A DNA stretch of 64,000 nt from JADKHR01 sp041917295. Lineage in GTDB: Bacteria > Elusimicrobiota > Elusimicrobia > FEN-1173. The translations under genes and the position numbers were made by a program. The notes beneath the pieces were generated by a model. That model did not search any database. It was not told the origin of the DNA and saw only the letters and a list, made by a program, of their open reading frames with translations. The stretch is from assembly GCA_041917295.1 (NCBI GenBank), contig JAYRXX010000057.1:142532-206531 (forward strand). Reading direction: 5' to 3'. Below are positions 24,232 through 32,274 of this stretch, piece after piece (within the stretch, counting starts at the first letter, position 1; each line of letters starts with the position of its first letter).

Positions 24232-25407
24232 TTATAAGGTTCTTAGAAAGAGATTCCAATTGATCGCGCGGAGGGATTTGGACCAGGGCACTTCATTTTC
24301 GGCGAGGTTTAAAACAACGCCAGGGGTTCCGATGAGTTCGGATTGGAAAGTCTCCATGTTTTTGGCGTGATCGGGGCGGGGGGTCTTGTTGAGTTTTATC
24401 TCCGCCATGAGCATTCGATGTCCAAAGTCCAAGAGGATGTCCACTTCGGTCCCCCGGGAGTCGCGGAGGAAGAACATGTCGTAGGTTCGCTGATGATTGA
24501 GTTTTTTCTTTAGAATTTCAGTGACCACCATGTTTTCAAAAAAAGACCCGGCCATGGGCCCCGCGCTTAAAAGCGCGGGGGTGGGATATTTCAGTAAGTG
24601 CGCCAAAAGGCCCGTATCCGTAAAATAAATTTTAGGATGTTTCACCAGTCGACGTCGAAGGTTTCGAAAATAAGGCCTCAGAAGAAACACCACACGTGTT
24701 GTTTCCAAAAGGGACAGCCACTGCCGCGCGGTGGATAAACTGATGTTGGCGTCACGAGCGATCTCTTGCAAGTTTAAAAGGGCCCCGACGCGTTGAGCCA
24801 GGAGTTCAAGGAACAGTTGAAAGCGCGAAAGGTCCGCCACCTGTCGAATTTGGCGAATATCCCTTTCCAGGTAGGTTGAAAGATAAGAGGCATAAAAAAG
24901 TGGCGGGGGCGTATCGTGGACGGCCGGGTCCGGGTAAAACCCTCTCCAAATGTGTTTAAACATGTCGTTCACGTTTGGGCGCCTTGATCCGCTCAGCTCG
25001 TTCCACGAGAGCGGGAGTAACTCGAAAAGAGCCACGCGACCCGCGAGCGTTTCAGACAATCCGCCCATCAAAGAAAATATTTGGGACCCGGAAAGGAAAT
25101 ATTGACCACTGTTTCGTCGGTCTTTGTCGACCCGCATTTTTATGGCCGGGAGCAAGGGGGGGGCGTATTGGATTTCGTCAATGAAGATCGGTGTGCGGAG
25201 TGTGTCCAGAAACAAAGCGGGGTCTTCGTTGGCGGCGCGGCGGAGGGAAATATCGTCCAACGTGATCTTGTGTGTTCGCGGGAAAAGGTGTTCGAGGAGG
25301 GTGGATTTTCCCGATTGACGGGGCCCGGTGACCGCAATCACGGGGAAATGCCGGGCGGCTTGTTGCAACGGGATTTCCATCTCGCGGGTGAGGTAAGAGG
25401 AGGACAT
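24232..25407 (-). CDS. AAA ATPase with DUF4143 C-terminal domain, copy 2
   Basis: A 391-residue protein with Walker A TGPRQSGKST (about residues 27-36), Walker B IFIDEIQYAP, sensor region FLSGSQIFSL and an Arg-rich middle. A helix-turn-helix-like LQEIARDANISLSTARQWLSLL follows, then a C-terminal GTEVDILLDFG and MAEIKLNK nuclease-like strand pair. It is the same family as the genes at 18188 and 30478, with low sequence identity between them by eye. It is convergent with btuB; its cellular role is not established. Confidence 0.88.
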   Translation of the reverse strand: MSSSYLTREMEIPLQQAARHFPVIAVTGPRQSGKSTLLEHLFPRTHKITLDDISLRRAANEDPALFLDTLRTPIFIDEIQYAPPLLPAIKMRVDKDRRNSGQYFLSGSQIFSLMGGLSETLAGRVALFELLPLSWNELSGSRRPNVNDMFKHIWRGFYPDPAVHDTPPPLFYASYLSTYLERDIRQIRQVADLSRFQLFLELLAQRVGALLNLQEIARDANISLSTARQWLSLLETTRVVFLLRPYFRNLRRRLVKHPKIYFTDTGLLAHLLKYPTPALLSAGPMAGSFFENMVVTEILKKKLNHQRTYDMFFLRDSRGTEVDILLDFGHRMLMAEIKLNKTPRPDHAKNMETFQSELIGTPGVVLNLAENEVPWSKSLRAINWNLFLRTL

Positions 25408-25543
25408 GACCAGATCGTAGTATTTACAAAACCACTTTTCAAATGCATTTTTGTGCAGTCCACTCGAGTCGGGTTGAACTGCCGTTCGTTGGGTGGTTCG
25501 CTTTTTGTATGATGGATCCCATCTGAGGTTAAGGAGGGAATCG

Positions 25544-25744
25544 ATGGATATTGAAAGATGGTTGCGAGGGATAGCGGGGTTTTTTGTTTTGACCAGTTTG
25601 GGGTTGGCCTTTGTTCACAATCCCAAGTGGCTCTACTTTACGGCGTTTGTGGGATTGAACCTATTCGTGTCGGCGTTCATCAATTGGTGCCCGATGATGG
25701 CGTTCTTGCGCAAAATTAACGATCGAAACAAAAACCCAAATTAG
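25544..25744 (+). CDS. Small DUF2892-type membrane protein (66 aa)
   Basis: A 66-residue protein with two hydrophobic helices (about residues 10-25 and 31-48) and the C-terminal NWCPMMAFL motif typical of DUF2892, the membrane part of YgaP-like proteins. AAGGAGG precedes the ATG at 25544. It starts an apparent operon with the TolC and RND genes; its function there is unknown. Confidence 0.8.
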   Translation: MDIERWLRGIAGFFVLTSLGLAFVHNPKWLYFTAFVGLNLFVSAFINWCPMMAFLRKINDRNKNPN

Positions 25745-25754
25745 AAGGCCCCCC

Positions 25755-27125
25755 ATGAAAAAATGTTCGGGAATCGTCGGAGCCCTCGTTTTGGCGGCGG
25801 TTTTGGTTCCGTCCTTGGGGGCGGCGGAACAAATTTCTTTGGCCGAAGCGGCGCGGCGGGCGGTGGCGCGCAGTCCGGGGTTGCGGGCCGCCGACGCGCA
25901 GGTGGATCGGTCCCGTCGAGCCCGGTCCGAAGCGGACTCCTACCGATACCCTCGCTTGGATGCCGGGTCGGCGCTTACCCGCGGCGACGGGCCCGTTTAT
26001 GCGTTTGCGTCGCTGTTGGATCAGCGCAGTTTTACCCAATCCAATTTTGATGTGGCCACGCTGAATCATCCGGGGTATGTGACCAACATCAAAAGCTATT
26101 TGCGCGCCGGGGTTCCGTTGTTCACCGGTTACGAACTTCAAAGCGCGGGAAAAATGGCGGAGTTGCAGGTGGCTCAAATGGAATCCGTCGCCGCGGCCGC
26201 CCGTCAATCCCTGCGTTTGGCGGTGTGGGAGGCGGGAATACAATTGATTCAGGCCCGGGCGTTTTCCGCCCAGTTGGCCGAACGTGTTCGGTCGTCCACC
26301 GAAGAGGTGCAAAGCGCCCAAAAACTCCGCGCCAAAGGATTGGTGTTGGGGTCCGACTTTTTTGCCGCCGAAGCGGTCCTTCTGGGCCTTCAATCCTGGC
26401 AAATCCAAATCGAAAAAATGGGCCAGGCCGCCCAGGACTCCTTGGCCGTTCTCCTGAATCAGGATCCGGACCGTTTCAGCGTGGCGGGGTCCCTTCAGTC
26501 GGGAGGGCCCCCGTTGCCGCCCCTCGACGATCTTTTTAATCACGGGCGCGTTCAACGGGCCGACGTGAAAACAGCCGCTTTGCAGGCCGATCAGGCCGAC
26601 GTCGCGGCGTTCAAAGAAAAATCCACTTTCTTGCCTCGGTTGGATGCCATGGCTCAGGCTGAAACCAACACCGAAGATTTCTCGTCCAACCCGTCCAACC
26701 GTCTTATTATGCTTCGAGCCGAGTGGGCCTTGGGCGATCCTTCGTACGTGGCCCGCCGCAAGAAAGCCCAGGACGAGTCTCGGTCCGGCCGCCAGCGGTT
26801 GGCCGCGTTGGAAGAGCAGGCCCGGGTGGAAATGATTCAAGTTTACCGTCGTTACGAAGCCGCTCGGGATTCTCTCCCGATTCTGGACCAAACCGCGGCC
26901 AAAGCCCGCCAATCCCTGGACTTGTTCAGACCGCTCTACCGGGAAGGACGCCAAAGCATTTTGGACGTTCTGCGGGCCGAAGAGGCGTTGGCCCGGGCGG
27001 ACTATATGCGATTGGAAGCCCTGGCTTCCCTTCACCTTCTCAAGGCCCGGACATTGGCCGCGGCGGGAATTTTCGACGAAGGCGCCCTGGGCGCGTTGTC
27101 GGCATCCCTGGAGAAACCTCGATGA
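25755..27125 (+). CDS. TolC-family outer membrane efflux protein
   Basis: A 456-residue outer membrane channel protein with a signal peptide cut near LGAAEQ. It has two outer-membrane-efflux repeats, each starting in a helical stretch (SLAEAARRAVARSPGLRAAD, and again from about residue 240). Long heptad-rich helices such as VEMIQVYRRYEAARDSLP are visible. It overlaps the RND pump start by ATGA, so the two should work as one exporter. No adaptor gene is between them. Confidence 0.9.
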   Translation: MKKCSGIVGALVLAAVLVPSLGAAEQISLAEAARRAVARSPGLRAADAQVDRSRRARSEADSYRYPRLDAGSALTRGDGPVYAFASLLDQRSFTQSNFDVATLNHPGYVTNIKSYLRAGVPLFTGYELQSAGKMAELQVAQMESVAAAARQSLRLAVWEAGIQLIQARAFSAQLAERVRSSTEEVQSAQKLRAKGLVLGSDFFAAEAVLLGLQSWQIQIEKMGQAAQDSLAVLLNQDPDRFSVAGSLQSGGPPLPPLDDLFNHGRVQRADVKTAALQADQADVAAFKEKSTFLPRLDAMAQAETNTEDFSSNPSNRLIMLRAEWALGDPSYVARRKKAQDESRSGRQRLAALEEQARVEMIQVYRRYEAARDSLPILDQTAAKARQSLDLFRPLYREGRQSILDVLRAEEALARADYMRLEALASLHLLKARTLAAAGIFDEGALGALSASLEKPR

Positions 27126-30100
27126 CATCCTCCGAAGAAAAACCGTCCCATCCCGGATTGGCCGGCCGATTGGCCGCAACGTTCGTCAACTCCAAACTGA
27201 CCGTTCTGTTTGTGTTGGCCAGCCTTCTGCTGGGGGTGTTCGCGGCGGTTCGGTTGCCCCGGGAAGAAGAACCTCAAATCAATGTTCCCATGTTCGACGT
27301 GTTCGTGGGGGTTCCCGGGGCGAGTGCCCGGGAAGTGGAAGATCGGGTGACCCGTTTGGGGGAACGGAAATTTTGGGAAATCCCCGGGGTGGAATATGTG
27401 TATTCCACGTCCGAGCCCGGGTTGGCTCTGTTCATCCTCCGCTTTAAAGTCGGGACCAATCCGGAAGAGGCCATGACTCGGGTCTACACCAAAACTTTTG
27501 CCCACATGGACATGCTTCCCCCCGGCGCCACGCAACCGCTCATCAAGCCGCGTTCGATTGATGATGTGCCGATCCTCTCGCTCAACTTAACAAATAAGGT
27601 AATGGCTCAGTTCCCTCATCCGCCCCTTCGGAGCACCTTCCCCCAAGAGGGGAAGGAAAACAAAGATTTTCCCTCTCCTCTTGGGAGAGGGCAGGGTGAG
27701 GGGCCTGAGCTTTTACCAAAAAAGAAGAATGACACCCCGAAGGGTAAAGGCCGCGTTTCCGAGGCTCAAACCCTGCGTCGCATCGCGGCGGCGTTGCGGG
27801 AAGAAATCAGCGCGGTGCCGGGCGTTTCCACCACGGACATTATCGGCGGACGTCGGCGGCAGTTCCGGATCCACTTTGATCCGAACGCCTTGGCCAAACA
27901 TCATTTGACACCGTTGGAACTGGCCGGGACCATCCAGGCGGCCAACACCCGCGTGCCCGCGGGCACGGTCAACCGAGAGGATCGGTCCGTGGCGGTTGAC
28001 GCCGATGCGCTCATTCGCACAGTGGGCGATTTGCGAAAAATTGTGGTCGGCGTGTCGGCCGGTCGACCGGTGACTTTGGACGACGTGGCGGAAGTGACCG
28101 ACGGGCCCGACGAAGACGAGCGCGCCGTCATCGAATGGACCCGAAACAACGAACCCGCCGAGGCCGTGACCCTGGCGGTGTCCAAACGGCGGGGTGAAAA
28201 CGCCACCGTGGTGGCCCGGGAAGTGTTGCGGCGCGTGGACGCCCTCCAGCCGTTGTTGGGTCCGGACACAAAAATAGCCGTCACGCGTAATTACGGCGAA
28301 ACCGCGAAAGAGAAGTCCGACGAATTGTTATACCACATGGCCTTGGCCACGTTATCGGTGACCCTGTTGATCGCGCTGTTTTTGGGGTCACGGGAAGCCC
28401 TGGTGGTGTTGGTGGCCATCCCGGTCACGTTGGCGCTGACGTTGTTGGTTTATTCTCTGCTGGGCTACACGTTAAACCGCATCACGCTGTTCGCCCTGAT
28501 TTTTTCCATCGGCATTTTGGTGGACGACGCCATTGTGGTGGTGGAAAATATTCACCGGCATTTTGCCATGAACGATGGGCGGTCTCTTCTCCGTCTGGCG
28601 GTGGACGCCGTGGCCGAAGTGGGCAACCCCACCTTGCTGGCCACTTGGGCCGTGATCGCGGCCATTTTGCCCATGGCGTTCGTGTCGGGGCTCATGGGCC
28701 CGTACATGCGACCGATTCCCGTGGGCGCCAGTGTGGCCATGCTGTTTTCGTTGATCATCGCGTTTGTGGTGTCGCCGTGGGCGTTCGTCCATGTGTTGTC
28801 GGTGTGGAAACCCAAACCCGCCAAAGGCCACGGGGAAGAATCCTTTTTGGACCGGGGTTACCGAAAATTCATGGATCGCCTTCTCAGTCACGGAATCTGG
28901 CGATGGCTTTATTTGTTTTCCACCGTGGCGCTGTTGGCCGGGGCGGTGTCGTTGGTTTACTTTAAGAAAGTGACGCTTAAAATGTTGCCGTTCGATAACA
29001 AAGACGAGTTTGAGGTGGTTCTCACGCTTCCCGAAGGCACGGCTTTGGAGCGGACCCAACAAGCGGCGTCGGAAATAAGCCGGGTTGTCTTGGACAGCTC
29101 ACCCGAAGTGGAACGGGTGACCAGTTACGTGGGCACGGCGGCGCCTTACAACTTCAACGGACTGGTGCGCCATTACTTTTTGCGCCAACGGCCGCACCAC
29201 GCCGATTTGCTGGTGAACCTCACCGACAAAAAACATCGCAAAATTCAAAGCCACGCCATCGCTTCCGGATTGCGGCCCACCATTCAAAAAATCGCCGATC
29301 GCTACAACGCCCGCGTGCAAGTGGCTGAAATCCCGCCGGGGCCTCCGGTGTTGTCCACGTTGGTGTTTGAAATTTACGGGCCCGACAACGGGGTTCGCGA
29401 CGGGTTGGCCGGAAAACTTCAGGAATTTTTGCGTAGGCAAGAAGGGATCGTGGACGTGGACACCTACGTGCCGTCGCCGGAACCCCTGGACGTGATGACC
29501 GTTGACCGGGAAAAAGCCACGTTAAACGGCCTTCCGGCATCGTCCATTGCTCAAACCGCCGGTCTGGCGTTGGCCGGTCAAACCCTGGGTTTGGCTTCCA
29601 CGGGGGAAGACCGCGACCCGGTGGAAATCCGGCTCCGATTGCCGCCGGAGGACCGGGGGGATTTGGAAACCCTTGAGGCCATTCGCCTGATTTCGCGCAA
29701 CGGCACGTTGATTCCGATGGGCGCGTTGGTTCAGGTGGAACCATCCCTTCGCGACGCGCCCATTTACCGAAAAAATTTACAACGTGTCAGTTACGTGATC
29801 GCCGACGTGGCCGGCCGCCAAGAAAGCCCCGTCTACGCCATTTTGGCACTGCGCGAAAAGATCAACGGATTGATGAAAGAGTCCGGATTCCCCGTTAACG
29901 AATATTTTGCTTCCTCGCCCAAAGGGTCCCAGGAATGGGCCCTAAAATGGGACGGCGAATGGCAAATCACCTACGAGGTGTTCCGCGACCTGGGGTTGGC
30001 TTTCGCGTTCGCTCTGGTGTTGATTTACGTGTTGGTGGTGGGGTGGTTTAAGTCGTTCACGATTCCGCTGGTGGTGATGGTGCCGATCCCCTTAACGCTG

Positions 30101-30481
30101 GTGGGCATTTTGCCGGGCCATTGGGCGATGGGCGCCTTTTTCACGGCGACCAGCATGATCGGGTTCATCGCCGGGGCCGGGATTGTGGTGCGCAACTCCA
30201 TCATTTTGGTGGATTTCATCCATCTGCGTCTGGCCGAAGGGATGCCGCTGAAAGAGGCGGTGATCGACGCGGGGGCGGTACGGTTTCGCCCCATGCTGTT
30301 GACCGCCGCCGCCGTGGTGGCGGGCGCCGGAGTGATTTTGTTTGATCCTATTTTCCAGGGGCTGGCCGTCGCTTTGATGGCGGGCGAAATCGCGTCCACG
30401 TTTTTGTCCCGCATGGCCGTGCCCGTCTTGTATTACATGCTCGCCAAAAAACAACTTCCCGCGACCAATACCCAGTTTTAG
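27122..30481 (+). CDS. RND efflux transporter permease with in-frame repeat insertion
   Basis: A 1119-residue inner membrane proton-driven pump of the AcrB-like (HAE/HME) superfamily. The first helix lies near residues 20-40, followed by a porter domain, then the TM4 acid pair in GILVDDAIVVVENIHRH. Two large periplasmic loops and a second helix set ending near GIVVRNSIILVDFIHLR follow. Residues about 160-201 do not belong to the family: they are encoded by a MITE copy plus its target duplication (27591-27716 region), inserted in frame in the first porter loop. The start overlaps the tolC stop. The 3' end overlaps the convergent ATPase gene by 4 bases. Confidence 0.92.
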   Translation: MTSSEEKPSHPGLAGRLAATFVNSKLTVLFVLASLLLGVFAAVRLPREEEPQINVPMFDVFVGVPGASAREVEDRVTRLGERKFWEIPGVEYVYSTSEPGLALFILRFKVGTNPEEAMTRVYTKTFAHMDMLPPGATQPLIKPRSIDDVPILSLNLTNKVMAQFPHPPLRSTFPQEGKENKDFPSPLGRGQGEGPELLPKKKNDTPKGKGRVSEAQTLRRIAAALREEISAVPGVSTTDIIGGRRRQFRIHFDPNALAKHHLTPLELAGTIQAANTRVPAGTVNREDRSVAVDADALIRTVGDLRKIVVGVSAGRPVTLDDVAEVTDGPDEDERAVIEWTRNNEPAEAVTLAVSKRRGENATVVAREVLRRVDALQPLLGPDTKIAVTRNYGETAKEKSDELLYHMALATLSVTLLIALFLGSREALVVLVAIPVTLALTLLVYSLLGYTLNRITLFALIFSIGILVDDAIVVVENIHRHFAMNDGRSLLRLAVDAVAEVGNPTLLATWAVIAAILPMAFVSGLMGPYMRPIPVGASVAMLFSLIIAFVVSPWAFVHVLSVWKPKPAKGHGEESFLDRGYRKFMDRLLSHGIWRWLYLFSTVALLAGAVSLVYFKKVTLKMLPFDNKDEFEVVLTLPEGTALERTQQAASEISRVVLDSSPEVERVTSYVGTAAPYNFNGLVRHYFLRQRPHHADLLVNLTDKKHRKIQSHAIASGLRPTIQKIADRYNARVQVAEIPPGPPVLSTLVFEIYGPDNGVRDGLAGKLQEFLRRQEGIVDVDTYVPSPEPLDVMTVDREKATLNGLPASSIAQTAGLALAGQTLGLASTGEDRDPVEIRLRLPPEDRGDLETLEAIRLISRNGTLIPMGALVQVEPSLRDAPIYRKNLQRVSYVIADVAGRQESPVYAILALREKINGLMKESGFPVNEYFASSPKGSQEWALKWDGEWQITYEVFRDLGLAFAFALVLIYVLVVGWFKSFTIPLVVMVPIPLTLVGILPGHWAMGAFFTATSMIGFIAGAGIVVRNSIILVDFIHLRLAEGMPLKEAVIDAGAVRFRPMLLTAAAVVAGAGVILFDPIFQGLAVALMAGEIASTFLSRMAVPVLYYMLAKKQLPATNTQF
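27599..27716 (+). mobile_element. MITE-like element, copy 2, inside the RND gene (118 bp)
   Basis: Ends GTAATGGCTCAG and CTGAGCTTTTAC are inverted, and the core carries the CCCTCTCCTCTTGGGAGAGGG motif of the family. Flanks CAAATAAG (27591-27598) and CAAAAAAG (27717-27724) are an 8-bp target duplication with one mismatch. Element plus duplication is 126 bp, exactly 42 codons, with no stop in the RND frame. Confidence 0.88.
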
Positions 30482-31605
30482 GTTACGAAATCCAAGTAGT
30501 TTCCGGGATGAATAATGTGGTAGGAAGAGCCGGGGTAGGCCTGTTTCCATTCCGAGGGCGGAGACGATTTAGAACGGGGAGACCACTTGCACTCGGTGGC
30601 GGCGATTTTCCCGTTATTTTCTTCAATGAAATCGATCTCTTGTTGGGCGTAGGTCCGCCAATAGTAGCGGGGGCCCGTCAGGGCGTGGTAAGACTTTTTC
30701 TTTAATCGCTCGACGAATATGAAATTTTCCCAGAGGGCGCCCACGTCGGCGCGGTCGGCGATGGGTTGAAATTGCGCGATCAACGTATTCCGTACCCCGT
30801 TGTCTAAAAAATAATACCTCTGTTTTTGCGTGATTTCCGATCTGAGGTTGCGACTGAATCCACCCAGGGATTTGATGACGAACGCCTTTTCCAGGATGTC
30901 CAGATATCGCCCCACGGTTTTGACGTCCATTTTTACGTGCGTGGCCAGCTCGTTCCAGGAAACCTGTTGCCCAACCTGAAAGGCCAGCAGTTTAAGAAGG
31001 TCAAGAATCACACGGGCTCCTCGTAGCCGTTCCAAAGAAAACACGTCTTTGAGCAAGTAAGAATCCACCAGTTCTTCCAAAACCTCCCGTTTTTCTCGAT
31101 GGGTTCGGGCTGTCACCACGTCCGGATACGACCCGAAAATCAAAAACTCGTCCAATCGTTGGTTCAGCTCGTGTTTGTTCATCTGGGAAAGAAGTTCCAG
31201 TTGAGCGATCGGAAAGAGAGTGATGACGTGTTTGCGGCCGGTCAGGGGCTCCCCCACCGCTTGCGCCAGATCAAACGACGAAGAGCCTGTGGCGACCACC
31301 GTCAAGTCGGGGCGGTGGTCGGTTAGAATTTTGAGCGCGTCGCCGATGTGGGCAATTCGTTGGGCCTCATCAATAGCCAGCAGGTCATATCCTTCCACAA
31401 AGTCGAAGAGAGGTTTGAAATCACGCGACTCAAAAAGAAGCCGTGTCCTCAGATTGTCTCCCGAATCAAGCTTGTGGCGCAATGACGATCGCGATAGAAA
31501 TTGGTTAAGCAGTGTCGTCTTCCCCACGCGGCGCGGGCCATAGATCAACAACGCCCGGCGGGGTCGAAGAGATTTGCTCACGTCATCGTAGTAACGAGGG
31601 ATCAT
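30478..31605 (-). CDS. AAA ATPase with DUF4143 C-terminal domain, copy 3
   Basis: A protein of 375 residues (from the ATG at 31605, before IPRYYDDVSKSL). It has Walker A YGPRRVGKTTLL, Walker B LLAIDEAQRIAH, sensor VVATGSSSFDLA and the DUF4143 C-terminal part with YYFLDNGVRN and EIDFIEENNGKIAATECKW. Upstream in-frame ATGs at 31629 and 31662 would add 8 or 19 unusual Tyr-rich residues and lie in a repeated AT-rich sequence, so I prefer 31605. It is tail to tail with the RND gene, overlapping by 4 bases. Confidence 0.87.
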   Translation of the reverse strand: MIPRYYDDVSKSLRPRRALLIYGPRRVGKTTLLNQFLSRSSLRHKLDSGDNLRTRLLFESRDFKPLFDFVEGYDLLAIDEAQRIAHIGDALKILTDHRPDLTVVATGSSSFDLAQAVGEPLTGRKHVITLFPIAQLELLSQMNKHELNQRLDEFLIFGSYPDVVTARTHREKREVLEELVDSYLLKDVFSLERLRGARVILDLLKLLAFQVGQQVSWNELATHVKMDVKTVGRYLDILEKAFVIKSLGGFSRNLRSEITQKQRYYFLDNGVRNTLIAQFQPIADRADVGALWENFIFVERLKKKSYHALTGPRYYWRTYAQQEIDFIEENNGKIAATECKWSPRSKSSPPSEWKQAYPGSSYHIIHPGNYLDFVT

Positions 31606-31618
31606 GTAATAATGGTAA

Positions 31619-31667
31619 TATAACTCCATAAATTTGTCAATATATATGGAATATAACTCCATAAATT
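31619..31667. promoter_or_regulatory. Direct-repeat pair, possible operator of the ATPase gene
   Basis: TATAACTCCATAAATT occurs twice (about 31619-31634 and 31652-31667), 33 bp apart, in AT-rich DNA just upstream of the minus-strand start at 31605. The spacing of three helical turns and the position suggest a regulator site or promoter (inference). Confidence 0.4.
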
Positions 31668-31754
31668 AAACTTCTTACCAACGGTGCCTATTTCAGGAAC
31701 GGGTGAGTAAGTGGTATTCTCTTTATCTGAATCGAAAAAAGAGAGGAGGATTCC

Positions 31755-32126
31755 ATGCTGAATAATCCGGTGGGGTGGTTTGAAATTTATGTGCAGGACA
31801 TGAAACGGGCGAAATCGTTTTACGAAGCGGTTTTGCAAGTGAAACTGGAAGAGTATAAGTTTCCGGAACTGGAAATGTGGGGGTTTCCCCACGCGCAGGG
31901 CCAATCCGGGGCGGGAGGGGCGTTGGTAAAAATGGCCGGTGTCAAATCGGGAGGAAACAGCACTCTCGTCTACTTCAGTTGCGCCAATTGCGCCGACGAG
32001 GTGGGGCGAGTGAAAAAGAACGGCGGCCAGATATTTAAGGATAAATTTTCAATCGGTGAGCACGGATTCATTGCTCTGGCGGTGGACACCGAAGGCAACA
32101 TGTTCGGTTTGCATTCAATGAAATAA
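31755..32126 (+). CDS. VOC (glyoxalase/bleomycin-resistance fold) family protein
   Basis: A 123-residue protein with the vicinal oxygen chelate pattern: VGWFEIYVQDMKRAKSFYEAVL at the start, a central FSCANCADEVGRVKKNGGQIF and a terminal VDTEGNMFGLHS. Members bind a metal and act on small molecules; the substrate cannot be told. GAGAGGAGG precedes the ATG at 31755. A MITE copy lies 21 bases after the stop. Confidence 0.88.
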   Translation: MLNNPVGWFEIYVQDMKRAKSFYEAVLQVKLEEYKFPELEMWGFPHAQGQSGAGGALVKMAGVKSGGNSTLVYFSCANCADEVGRVKKNGGQIFKDKFSIGEHGFIALAVDTEGNMFGLHSMK

Positions 32127-32147
32127 TCGCAGAAAATACGATAAATC

Positions 32148-32213
32148 GTAACCGTTCAGATGCTTTTCCCTCTCCTCTTGGGAGAGGGCAGGGTGAGGGA
32201 CCTGAGCAGTTAC
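32148..32213 (+). mobile_element. MITE-like element, copy 3 (short form, 66 bp)
   Basis: It starts GTAACCGTTCAG and ends CTGAGCAGTTAC, with a perfect 8-bp duplication GATAAATC on both sides (32140-32147 and 32214-32221). The core is the CCCTCTCCTCTTGGGAGAGGGCAGGGTGAGGG hairpin region shared with the other copies. It is intergenic, between the VOC gene and the NO-reductase-like operon. Confidence 0.88.
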
Positions 32214-32228
32214 GATAAATCTAAGATT

Positions 32229-32262
32229 GACGGCCGCACCGCTCGCGAGCGGTGCGGCCGTC
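32229..32262. terminator. Perfect 34-bp palindrome, probable bidirectional terminator
   Basis: A perfect palindrome with arms GACGGCCGCACCGCTCG, placed 12 bases beyond the end of the minus-strand oxidase operon and after the VOC gene. It would form a very stable RNA hairpin from either strand. The T-richness after it on the plus strand (CGTTGTTT) is modest. Confidence 0.6.
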
Positions 32263-32274
32263 CGTTGTTTATCA

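Noticed and set aside
24072..24263. 63-codon frame after btuB
   Set aside because: It overlaps both btuB and the convergent ATPase gene, has no ribosome-binding site and no recognisable family.
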